Below are positions 1 through 6,573 of a DNA stretch of 23,792 nucleotides, piece after piece. This DNA comes from Nitrospinota bacterium (lineage in GTDB: Bacteria > Nitrospinota > Nitrospinia > Nitrospinales > Nitrospinaceae). The first letter of the stretch is position 1, and every line of letters starts with the position of its first letter. Below the pieces are notes generated by a model. The model saw nothing but the letters and a program-made list of their open reading frames with translations. It was not told where the DNA came from and did not search any database. The position numbers and the translations under genes are program-made. The stretch lies in the NCBI GenBank assembly GCA_027298165.1, contig JAPUGN010000250.1, positions 1-23,792 on the forward strand. Direction: 5' to 3'.

Positions 1-791
1 TCGATGCATTTTTCGTAATCGATTTTGGAGTCGACCACCAGGCGCTGGACGTCTTCGTTGAATAAATCGCGGATCGACCGGAAAATCAGGTTCAGGTCTT
101 CATACAACAGGCAGGGAGCTTCCTGGCTATCGGACCGGCCCCTCAGGTTGTCCCACAGCTTGTGCAGGAAATTGACATCGGGCATGAAGTCCTCTTTATT
201 CTTGCCCAACCCTGCGGTGCGGACGATGTACCCTTCGTCGGGACGGCCGATTTCCGCGATCAGATTCTTCAGGCGGGTCTTTTCCGTTTCGTCTTCGATG
301 CGGCGGGAAACGCTGATCTGGTTGACTGTCGGCATGTAGACGATATGCCGGCCCGCCAGGGTGATGAAGGAGGTGATCCGCGCCCCTTTCGTACCCAGCG
401 GGTTTTTGGCGACCTGCACGACGATATCCTGGCCTTCCTTGAGCAGGTCCTGGATAGGAATGCAGCGGTTGGCCATCCGCGAGGGTTTTCCTTCGGCGGA
501 CTTATCCTGACCCAGGTTCATACTTTCCGAACCGTCCTCGTCGCTCTCGAATTCCATCAGGTCGATGAGGTCGATGTCCCCAACATATAAAAACCCGGCT
601 TTTTCCAGGCCGATATCGACAAACGCCACCTGCATTCCCGGCAGAATCTTGGTCACGATGCCCTGATAGATGTTACCGACAATCCCTTTTTTGGCTTTGT
701 GCTCGATAAAAATTTCAGCCAACTGATTGTTTTCCACCAGGGCGACCCGGATTTCCCGCGGGTTGGAATTGATGATGATTTCAGAAGACAT
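1..791 (-). CDS. rng: Ribonuclease G/E family endoribonuclease (5' part only)
   Basis: This is the N-terminal 263 residues of an RNase E/G family enzyme; the gene runs off the window's left edge, so the C-terminal catalytic and zinc-link parts are not visible. The family cleaves single-stranded RNA in rRNA maturation and mRNA decay. The ATG at 791 begins MSSEIIINSNPREIRVALVE, followed by the S1-like RNA-binding segment (GNIYQGIVTKILPGMQVAFVDIG, about residues 39-60), an acidic linker of about 30 residues with an ESDEDGSES stretch, then VQVAKNPLGTKGARIT, a hallmark of RNase G/E. No strong Shine-Dalgarno precedes the ATG. A TATAAT lies about 50 bases upstream. RNase G and E cannot be told apart without the C-terminus; the N-terminus favours G. 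Confidence 0.93.
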   Translation of the reverse strand, partial: MSSEIIINSNPREIRVALVENNQLAEIFIEHKAKKGIVGNIYQGIVTKILPGMQVAFVDIGLEKAGFLYVGDIDLIDLMEFESDEDGSESMNLGQDKSAEGKPSRMANRCIPIQDLLKEGQDIVVQVAKNPLGTKGARITSFITLAGRHIVYMPTVNQISVSRRIEDETEKTRLKNLIAEIGRPDEGYIVRTAGLGKNKEDFMPDVNFLHKLWDNLRGRSDSQEAPCLLYEDLNLIFRSIRDLFNEDVQRLVVDSKIDYEKCI

Positions 792-841
792 GGGCGTTTA
801 GGGGTTAAAAAACAAACAATTCTTTTAAAAAGGTTTGACCG

Positions 842-872
842 ATTATATCACGATGCGGCGTTTCCGGGTTAA
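842..872 (-). promoter_or_regulatory. Probable promoter for the RNase G gene
   Basis: On the minus strand a perfect TATAAT (842-847) lies in the 121-base gap between rodA's stop codon and the RNase G start. The best -35 match is weak (TTAACC at 867-872, 19-base spacer). This would give a leader of about 45 bases and transcription separate from rodA. Inferred from sequence only. Confidence 0.4.
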
Positions 873-912
873 GAACTAAAAATTAGCCTGATCGGGCAAT
901 ACACTAATTAAG

Positions 913-2013
913 TTAGCGTATGGCGCGGCGCATTTCGATATTCAGGAGTAATCCCAAGGCGAAAAAATTGGTGATCAGGGAGGACCCGCCGTAACTGAGC
1001 AGGGGCAGGGGAAGTCCGGTAACCGGGAACATCCCGATGGTCATTCCAATGTTGAAAATAATATAGAAACTGAGGGACCCCACAATGCCCAAAGCCACGA
1101 ATAGGCCGAACCGGTCGCCCGCCCGGAAAGCGATATTCAACCCTTTGAGAATCAGCGCCAGGTACAATGTGAGCAAAATCGCCACGCCGATGAATCCCAA
1201 CTCCTCCGCGTATACCGAGAAGATGAAATCGGTATGTTTTTCCGGCAAAAAGTTGAGCCGGCTCTGGGTGCCCGCCATCAGGCCCTTGCCCCAGAATCCG
1301 CCGGAGCCCACCGCAATTTTGGATTGAATGGTGTGGTAGCCGGTTTTCAGGGGGTCCAGCTCGGGATTGAACAAAGTCAGGATGCGGGTTTTCTGGTAAT
1401 CCTTGAGGAAAAACCAGGTGAAGGGGGCCAGCACGAATCCAGTGCCGACCAACCGCCAGAGGGTTTTAGCATTCAGTTCGATCGCCACGACAAAAACGAA
1501 AAATATGAAAATAACGATCGATGCCGTACCCAGGTCCGGTTGCATGTAAATCAACCCGCCCAGCAGGCCCGTCATCAGAGCCGGGACGATCAGGTCCCTC
1601 AGGTCGTACTGGCCGCTGGTCTTGCCGGCTTCAAAATATTTAGCCATCACCAGGATGAGCGCGATCTTGGCAAACTCCGAGACCTGGAAGGTCAGAGGAC
1701 CCAGATTGATCCAGCGCCGGGCCCCGGAAGAGATGGTTCCAAACAGCAGGACGTAAATCAGGGCCAGAACCGTTAGGAAAAAAATCGGGTAGGCATAACG
1801 GCTGAGGACCCGGTAATCCATGAAGAGGGCGACGGCCATCGCCCCCAAACCACATAAAATCCAGTAGATCTGCTTGATATAAAGGTTCCTGTAAAAGGCC
1901 TCCGGCCGGGCGTGGTTGGCGCTGAAAATAATCACCACCCCAATCGTCGCCAGCGACAGGATCAACAGGAAATACCCCCAATTAAAATTCGAAAAGAGTC
2001 TTCGGTCCATCAT
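913..2013 (-). CDS. rodA: Peptidoglycan glycosyltransferase RodA (SEDS family)
   Basis: RodA polymerises lipid II into glycan strands in the inner membrane as part of the elongasome, working with a class B penicillin-binding protein and MreBCD. The 366-residue length is normal for RodA. The protein is a chain of hydrophobic segments with typical SEDS motifs: MQPDLGTA near residue 155, LPEKHTDFIF near 255-265, and the C-terminal VTGLPLPLLSYGGSS. The Asp in HTDF is residue 262, the position of the essential Asp reported for E. coli RodA. The start is a tandem ATGATG with no clear Shine-Dalgarno. Its usual partners mreC, mreD and mrdA are not in the window; the next gene on the strand is RNase G, a common neighbour of cell-shape genes. 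Confidence 0.95.
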   Translation of the reverse strand: MMDRRLFSNFNWGYFLLILSLATIGVVIIFSANHARPEAFYRNLYIKQIYWILCGLGAMAVALFMDYRVLSRYAYPIFFLTVLALIYVLLFGTISSGARRWINLGPLTFQVSEFAKIALILVMAKYFEAGKTSGQYDLRDLIVPALMTGLLGGLIYMQPDLGTASIVIFIFFVFVVAIELNAKTLWRLVGTGFVLAPFTWFFLKDYQKTRILTLFNPELDPLKTGYHTIQSKIAVGSGGFWGKGLMAGTQSRLNFLPEKHTDFIFSVYAEELGFIGVAILLTLYLALILKGLNIAFRAGDRFGLFVALGIVGSLSFYIIFNIGMTIGMFPVTGLPLPLLSYGGSSLITNFFALGLLLNIEMRRAIR

Positions 2014-2148
2014 ATCAGTCTGTTATCTTAACACGGCCGAATACAAGCGGTGGCTTGCAAAAGATCGAACCCCAAGGGCTTTGCATAATAACTAATCGCC
2101 GGACTCAGCGTCGTTATTTTGCATGTATTTGAGAAGTTACTACCAAGT

Positions 2149-2182
2149 TTATTCACAGCTTTTGCACAAAAATTGTGAATAC
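2149..2182. promoter_or_regulatory. Cluster of three DnaA boxes
   Basis: Within 34 bases: TTATTCACA (2149-2157, plus, perfect match to TTATNCACA), TTTTGCACA (2160-2168, plus, one mismatch) and GTATTCACA (2174-2182, minus, one mismatch). Such close packing is typical of replication origins and of DnaA-controlled sites. Confidence 0.6.
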
Positions 2183-2560
2183 TAATAGTTTGATTTTCAA
2201 TTGCTTCCTTAAGGTCTGATGTCACCGGACTGTTGCCGGGCTTCCCGGAAAATCTTTTACCGTAAAAGTTGGACAGGGGGGGATGGTCCATTTAATCCAT
2301 TGCTTTAGGAACAATCCAAATAGGTAGTTTTTACCCTATCGTCATACCCGCTCCCAGTAAGGGACTTCCGGGTGTCAAAATTTTGATCCACCGATCAGGC
2401 TTTCAACGCTGCGCAAGCGGAGGGTGCAACTTCAGCAGGGCCCAAAATTGAATTTAATACCGAATATAAATGTATAAGTTGAACGCCAAAATTTTGTATT
2501 CGTATTTAAGCTTATTTTAAGGTTTGATTTGGACTACCCAAATAAGATGTGAATCTAATC

Positions 2561-2569
2561 TGTGGAAAA
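2561..2569 (-). promoter_or_regulatory. Near-consensus DnaA box
   Basis: The minus strand reads TTTTCCACA, one mismatch from TTATNCACA. It lies just beyond the AT-rich stretch at about 2440-2530, where an unwinding element would be expected. Confidence 0.4.
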
Positions 2570-2733
2570 CTTCGAAATATCAAAAAATCGGGCATAATTT
2601 CCATGAGTGAGAACCATTGGTCCTATAACCCTCTGATTTTATTTTACTTGTAATGAATTGAACTGTTTCATTCTTGGTGCAATCTAAAACAGGTAATTTC
2701 CTGGGCGCTCTCCAATCCAATGTTTCTCACAAG

Positions 2734-2742
2734 TTATCCACA
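2734..2742 (+). promoter_or_regulatory. Perfect DnaA box
   Basis: TTATCCACA, the strongest DnaA-binding nonamer in well-studied bacteria, lies 81 bases beyond the 3' end of the RluD-type gene. Confidence 0.55.
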
Positions 2743-2822
2743 GGGGTACGTGACAAGGATCGCACCTATAGCTGCGAAGACGGCTACCCGGGCCAGCGTG
2801 CCTTCATTCAATCAAGCCATTT

Positions 2823-3752
2823 TCAAGGACTTTCGGGTTCGGGAGGGTCCGGGAGTGCGGCCTTCATATCAGGAGGCAATGGACTTTCCAGTTGTAAAAG
2901 ATCGCCTGTAGCCGGGTGAGTCAACTCCAACCGATGGGCGTGCAGGGCCTGCCTCGACATTTGAGGTAATCCCGGTCCCAGTGTTCCTCCATAAAGGCGG
3001 TCTCCCAGAATGGGATGGCCAATGGAGGCCAGGTGCACCCGCAGTTGATGTGTGCGCCCAGTTTTCGGATACAGCCGGACATAGGCGAAACCGTCGCACT
3101 GCCGGATCACTTCATAACGGGTCATCGCTTCCCGCCTGGTCGGGGCGCGGACGGACATTTTTTTGCGATGGGTTTTGTGCCGGCCGATGGGCGCATCGAT
3201 CGATCCCTTGTGCGGTGCGAAAGCACCCTTCGCCAGCGCCAGATAAACCTTCTGAATGCCGCGCTCTTTAAACTGCCGGGTCAGCGACTGCATGCAGGCT
3301 TCAGTCTTGGCGGCGACGATCAAGCCGGAGGTGTCCTTGTCGAGCCGGTGCACGATGCCCGGCCGTTCCACCCCGCCGATACCCGCCAGGTCCTTGCAAT
3401 GGTACAGCAACGCATTCACCAGCGTGCCGCCGGAATGACCGGGTGCGGGATGCACCACCATGCCCGGCGGTTTGTCGATGACGATCAGGCTATCATCCTC
3501 GTGCACAATGTTCAGGGGGATCGCCTCCGGTTGCACCTCCAACGGTTCGGGATCGGGCACCGCGAGATCTACATGGTCGCTCTCTTTCAATTTGTAATGG
3601 GCTTTGGCGGGCGTGCCATTGACGGTCACCTGCTCCGCTTCGATCAGTTTCTGGATATAGGAGCGGGTAAGGCCATCCACCGCCTCCGCCAGAAAAATAT
3701 CCAGGCGTTGCTTGCCGCAGGCAGGATCGATGTCGAATTCATATTGTTGCAT
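2823..3752 (-). CDS. rluD: RluA/RluD-family 23S rRNA pseudouridine synthase
   Basis: This enzyme isomerises uridines in RNA; RluD itself modifies helix 69 of 23S rRNA. The N-terminus carries an S4 RNA-binding domain (RLDIFLAEAV to AKAHYKLKESD, about residues 15-60). The catalytic domain contains HRLDKDTSGLIVAAKT with the nucleophilic Asp at residue 138, then KTGRTHQLRVHLASIGHPILGD, diagnostic of the RluA family. I take the ATG at 3752 (309 aa) because the family N-terminus begins there; a GTG at 3791, 13 bases after moaB's stop, would add 13 residues. Neither has a good Shine-Dalgarno. It is probably co-transcribed with moaB. The S4 domain and length favour RluD, but the exact target cannot be read from sequence. 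Confidence 0.9.
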   Translation of the reverse strand: MQQYEFDIDPACGKQRLDIFLAEAVDGLTRSYIQKLIEAEQVTVNGTPAKAHYKLKESDHVDLAVPDPEPLEVQPEAIPLNIVHEDDSLIVIDKPPGMVVHPAPGHSGGTLVNALLYHCKDLAGIGGVERPGIVHRLDKDTSGLIVAAKTEACMQSLTRQFKERGIQKVYLALAKGAFAPHKGSIDAPIGRHKTHRKKMSVRAPTRREAMTRYEVIRQCDGFAYVRLYPKTGRTHQLRVHLASIGHPILGDRLYGGTLGPGLPQMSRQALHAHRLELTHPATGDLLQLESPLPPDMKAALPDPPEPESP

Positions 3753-3803
3753 GGTAGAGGACCAGAGGGCTGTGGCCGGACCGAGGTTCACCGGCCGGGC
3801 CGG

Positions 3804-4331
3804 CTATTTTTCCAGCAGGCGCGGCATCAGTTCCACCAGGTTGCAGGGCGGGTTGTTGCTGTTGAGCTGGTGCACCAGAATGTCGTCCCAGGCGTCCTTG
3901 CAGGCGCCGGTGGAACCGGGCAGGGCGAACAGGAAGGTGCCATTGGCCACGCCGCCGGTGGCGCGTGACTGAATGGTCGACGTCTTGATGTTCTGATAAC
4001 TCAGCCAGCGGAACAGTTCGCCGAAACCGGGGATCGATTTCTCGTATAACGCCTCAAACGCCTCCGGCGTCACATCCCGTCCGGTTACCCCGGTGCCGCC
4101 GGTGGCGATGACCACATCGATCTTGCTATCGGCGATCCATTTTTTAAGGACCGACTGGATGATGGGGATCTCGTCTTTCACGATCTGTTTGTCGACCACG
4201 TGGTGCCCGGCGGCAGTGGCACGGTCGACCAGCGTCTTCCCGGATTTGTCGTCTTCTTCCGTGCGCGTGTCTGACACCGTCATGATGGCGATATTCACGC
4301 TTTTGCCTGCCTTTGCGTCCATAAAACTCAC
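3804..4331 (-). CDS. moaB: Molybdenum cofactor biosynthesis protein MoaB
   Basis: MoaB/Mog proteins bind molybdopterin and adenylylate it before molybdenum insertion; the role of MoaB itself varies between organisms. The 175-residue length fits MoaB (E. coli about 170). Visible motifs are IAIMTVSDTRT at the N-terminus, ATGGTGVTGRDVTPEA (MPT-binding loop) near the middle, PGFGELFRWLSY, and LPGSTGACKDAWDDIL near the C-terminus, which is the MoaB rather than the Mog pattern. A Shine-Dalgarno (GGGAG) lies about 9 bases before the ATG. It is followed after 13-51 bases by the RluD-type gene. No other molybdopterin genes are in the window. Confidence 0.93.
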   Translation of the reverse strand: MSFMDAKAGKSVNIAIMTVSDTRTEEDDKSGKTLVDRATAAGHHVVDKQIVKDEIPIIQSVLKKWIADSKIDVVIATGGTGVTGRDVTPEAFEALYEKSIPGFGELFRWLSYQNIKTSTIQSRATGGVANGTFLFALPGSTGACKDAWDDILVHQLNSNNPPCNLVELMPRLLEK

Positions 4332-4482
4332 TCCCTGAAAAGGTTTCTCCGCATCATATCAACCCCGCCGCCCGGTGTAAAGCCGCCCCCTACCGGGGGA
4401 GGGTACTGGCTGACGGTTAACGGCCAGCGATAACCACTGGGCGCAACTTTAAGGTTTTAAATTTATCCGCGGTGGTTCGCCG

Positions 4483-4540
4483 CCTCCCCCTTCTTGAAAG
4501 CCTGTCCTGAGCTTGTCGAAGCAGGGGGTTAGGGGGATTC
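4483..4540. repeat. Degenerate dispersed intergenic repeat (composite)
   Basis: The left part CCTCCCCCTTCTTGAAAG and right part GGGGGTTAGGGGGATTC look like one hairpin-type repeat (CCCCCTT...AAGGGGG plus a TTAGGGG tail). It is interrupted by a block of about 23 bases containing CCTGAGCTTGTCGAAG. A related hairpin-plus-TTAGGGG unit occurs at 14391-14462, and GTCGAAGGGGGATT recurs at 5381-5394. It lies between moaB (minus) and the SDR gene (plus); the rest of this 266-base gap holds only possible promoter-like AT-rich sequence (TATAAT at 4546-4551). Confidence 0.6.
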
Positions 4541-4597
4541 TTCCTTATAATGGAATATATGATATAAATTTATCTGCATTAACCTTTAAGGAATCAC

Positions 4598-5317
4598 ATG
4601 CCCACAGCAATCATCACCGGCGGTGCGGTGCGCGTCGGTAAGGCCCTGGCCTGCCATCTGGCGGACCGGGGATGGAACCTCGCCCTGCATCATAACGCGT
4701 CGGACCCGGCGGACGTCCTCGCCCATGCCAAAAAAGTGGGGGTGATGTGCCGGGCCTATCCCGGCAACCTGACCGACCTCGCGTTTGCCGAGGGATTGAT
4801 CGGGCAGGTGCTGGCCGATTGTGCCGACGTCCAACTGCTCGTCAACTCCGCCGCCAATTTTATTCAGGAGAACGTCGAGCAGACGTCGACGAAGACGTTG
4901 GCCGACACGATCGCGCTGAACCTGATGTCGCCCTATCTTTTGATGCGCGAATACAAGAAGCAAGTGGGTAAAGGGTTGGTCGTCAACATCCTCGACGAGC
5001 GCATCACGAAGAATATTCCTGCGTTCGCCGCCTATTCCGTAAGCAAGGTGGCGCTGGAACATATGACGAAACTGGCGGCGGTGGAATGGGGCGCAACCGT
5101 GCGCGTCAACGCCATCGCGCCGGGACTCATCCTGCCGCCCGCCGGTCATGGCCAGGAGTACCTCGACCGCAACAAAAAGAACGTGCCGACCCAAACCCAT
5201 GGCGATGTGTCCGACCTCACCCGCGCCCTCGATTACCTGCTCGAAAGCCCGTTCGTCAACGGCGAAGTCCTGTTCGTTGACGGCGGAGACAGTAAAGGCC
5301 GTACCAGCCAGCAATAA
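4598..5317 (+). CDS. Short-chain dehydrogenase, FolM/pteridine-reductase-like
   Basis: A 239-residue Rossmann-fold oxidoreductase of the SDR superfamily. The cofactor loop reads TGGAVRVG (residues 7-14); the Arg in this TGGxxRxG form is typical of the FolM/PTR1 branch, which reduces dihydropterins with NADPH. The catalytic Tyr-x-x-x-Lys is YSVSK (Tyr146, Lys150), followed by VRVNAIAPGLILPP and a C-terminal GEVLFVDGG that closes the substrate site. A short AAGGAA precedes the ATG by about 6 bases. It stands alone on the plus strand between minus-strand moaB and queC, with repeats on both sides. A pterin substrate is suggested by the loop and by the neighbouring moaB and queC (both pathways start from GTP), but a different SDR substrate remains possible. 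Confidence 0.85.
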   Translation: MPTAIITGGAVRVGKALACHLADRGWNLALHHNASDPADVLAHAKKVGVMCRAYPGNLTDLAFAEGLIGQVLADCADVQLLVNSAANFIQENVEQTSTKTLADTIALNLMSPYLLMREYKKQVGKGLVVNILDERITKNIPAFAAYSVSKVALEHMTKLAAVEWGATVRVNAIAPGLILPPAGHGQEYLDRNKKNVPTQTHGDVSDLTRALDYLLESPFVNGEVLFVDGGDSKGRTSQQ

Positions 5318-5320
5318 ATT

Positions 5321-5396
5321 CTCCTCCTTTTTAAAGTGGGTCAGGGGGATTCCTCCTCTTGCTTTTTATAGGAATAGCCTGTCGAAGGGGGATTAC
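5321..5396. repeat. Degenerate dispersed intergenic repeat
   Basis: This segment contains CTCCTCC, TCAGGGGGATTCCTCC and CCTGTCGAAGGGGGATTAC. It resembles scrambled parts of the repeat at 4483-4540 on the other side of the SDR gene. Its right end supplies the stop codon of the small exported protein encoded on the minus strand. It may act as the 3' end of both convergent transcripts, although I see no clean terminator. Confidence 0.5.
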
Positions 5397-5785
5397 TTAA
5401 GATCAAAAAATTCCTTTATTTCCATTATCGTGTCGATATCGGTGCCGACCCCGTACGAGATTTTATAGGTCCCATCCATTTTGCAAAAGATCATCCCAAG
5501 GTCGTTTTGCAATTGGTCTTTCCCGATAACGATCGATTTTCCTTTATCGAGCCTGAAAGTGATGGGTGTGCTGGTGTGGTAGGAATGTGAAAAACCGTTT
5601 TGTTTAAGCCAGGGAGCCAATTGCCGGTAATAATAATTAAAATCATACTGCACTTCAAAATCTCCGTCTGTTTTAACGGGGTCCGTAAAAAAGAAAGCCA
5701 CATGCCCCCCCGCAGCTTCGCCAGCCCAACTGTTTGAGCATAAGAATAAAATGGCAAGGACACACAACCCCAAAACTTTTTTCAT
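5393..5785 (-). CDS. Small exported protein of unknown function
   Basis: I do not recognise this 130-residue protein. It begins MKKVLGLCVLAILFLCSNSWAG, a typical signal peptide with probable cleavage after SWA, giving a mature periplasmic or secreted protein of about 109 residues. The mature part is rich in Tyr, Phe and Asp (DFEVQYDFNYYYRQLAPWLK) and ends SYGVGTDIDTIMEIKEFFDLK. There is no lipobox, no Cys pair and no further membrane segment. The ATG at 5785 overlaps the queC stop as ATGA, with an AGAGGAAT ribosome site inside queC, so translation is coupled to queC. A longer ORF upstream in the same frame lies wholly within queC and is not needed. No functional link to queuosine is evident. 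Confidence 0.75.
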   Translation of the reverse strand: MKKVLGLCVLAILFLCSNSWAGEAAGGHVAFFFTDPVKTDGDFEVQYDFNYYYRQLAPWLKQNGFSHSYHTSTPITFRLDKGKSIVIGKDQLQNDLGMIFCKMDGTYKISYGVGTDIDTIMEIKEFFDLK

Positions 5786-6480
5786 TCCTGGATTCCTCTT
5801 TGGATTACCGGGTCCTTCACACCGGCTTCTTTGAAGCCTTTCTTTCGCAATAAACAACTGTCGCATTTGCCGCAGGGGTGGCCCTGTTCGTTCGGGTGGT
5901 AGCAGGAGTGGGTGAGGGAGTAGTCGACGCCCAGTTCGAGGCCCTTTTTTATAATCTCGGCTTTGGTCATTTCGATCAGAGGGGTGTGAATTTTGAATTT
6001 TGAGGTGCCCTCGACTCCAGCTTTGGTGGCCAGATTCGCCATCTGCTCGAACGCCTGGATGTATTCCGTGCGGCAGTCGGGGTAGCCGGAGTAGTCGATG
6101 GCGTTGACCCCGATAAAGATATCCTCCGCCCCGGCGGCCTCCGCCGCGGCGAGGGCGAATGAGAGGAAAACGGTATTCCGCGCCGGAACGTAGGTGACGG
6201 GAATTTCGGCGCTCATTTCCCCTGCCGTCCGGCCTTTGGGCACGTCGATATCATCGGTCAGGGCTGAGCCGCCAAACTGGCGCAGGTCGATTTTGACCTC
6301 TTTATGCTCTAAAGCCCCCATTTTTAAAGAGAGTGCCCGTGCTTTGTCCAATTCCACCCGATGCCTCTGGCCGTAATCAAAACAGAGGGTAATGGGCGAA
6401 TACCCTATTTTAAGTGTTATCGCCAGCACGGTGGCCGAGTCCAGCCCCCCGCTTAGAAGCACTATCGCCTTTTTTTTCAT
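5782..6480 (-). CDS. queC: 7-cyano-7-deazaguanine (preQ0) synthase QueC
   Basis: QueC converts 7-carboxy-7-deazaguanine to preQ0 with ATP and ammonia, in the queuosine tRNA pathway that starts from GTP. The 232-residue length is normal. The ATP-binding PP-loop is LLSGGLDSATV (SGGLDS at residues 10-15). FDYGQRHRVEL, YVPARNTVFLSFA and GVNAIDYSGYPDCR are family signatures. The zinc site is complete: Cys193, Cys203, Cys206 and Cys209 in HSCYHPNEQGHPCGKCDSC. The start is an ATG beginning MKKKAIVLLSGG. It is transcribed divergently from ffh across a 93-base gap containing a minus-strand TATAAT at 6514-6519. The other preQ0 genes (queD, queE, folE) are not in the window. The small exported protein is coupled behind it. 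Confidence 0.97.
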   Translation of the reverse strand: MKKKAIVLLSGGLDSATVLAITLKIGYSPITLCFDYGQRHRVELDKARALSLKMGALEHKEVKIDLRQFGGSALTDDIDVPKGRTAGEMSAEIPVTYVPARNTVFLSFALAAAEAAGAEDIFIGVNAIDYSGYPDCRTEYIQAFEQMANLATKAGVEGTSKFKIHTPLIEMTKAEIIKKGLELGVDYSLTHSCYHPNEQGHPCGKCDSCLLRKKGFKEAGVKDPVIQRGIQE

Positions 6481-6494
6481 AAAGTTAATTCCCC

Positions 6495-6523
6495 TTGGAA
6501 CTTAGCAATTGCTATTATATACT
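6495..6523 (+). promoter_or_regulatory. Promoter of the ffh-rplS operon
   Basis: TTGGAA (6495-6500), a 17-base spacer and TATACT (6518-6523) match the sigma-70 consensus at 4 and 5 of 6 positions. This predicts a start near 6530 and a leader of about 44 bases before ffh. The same gap carries TATAAT on the minus strand (6514-6519), overlapping this -10, so the ffh and queC promoters may compete. Confidence 0.55.
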
Positions 6524-6573
6524 GCGCTGTTTACAATATCCTAAAATTTGAAAAATCGGGCTTTTCCTGACGT

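Larger units (their letters stand above)
2014..2822. other. Non-coding AT-rich region, candidate replication origin (oriC)
   Basis: About 0.8 kb between rodA and the RluD-type gene without a convincing gene. It holds two perfect TTATNCACA DnaA boxes (2149-2157, 2734-2742) and three with one mismatch (2160-2168, 2174-2182, 2561-2569). A very AT-rich stretch at about 2440-2530 could be a DNA-unwinding element. Also present are inverted repeats: 7-bp arms CTTTTAC/GTAAAAG at 2254-2268, a 12-bp palindrome TCAAAATTTTGA at 2375-2386, and CAAAATTTTG at 2487-2496. The only sizeable ORF (87 codons, minus strand, 2028-2291) has no recognisable features. Origin function is inferred; a DnaA-titrating site or DnaA-regulated promoter region is the alternative. 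Confidence 0.5.

Noticed and set aside
2028..2291. 87-codon ORF on the minus strand downstream of the first DnaA boxes
   Set aside because: No recognisable domain, no good ribosome site, and it lies across the DnaA-box cluster in AT-rich non-coding DNA.
3015..3968. 317-codon plus-strand ORF opposite the RluD-type and moaB genes
   Set aside because: Antisense to two confident genes and without any family motif.
4586..5314. 242-codon minus-strand ORF opposite the SDR gene
   Set aside because: The plus strand carries all SDR motifs; the antisense reading has none.
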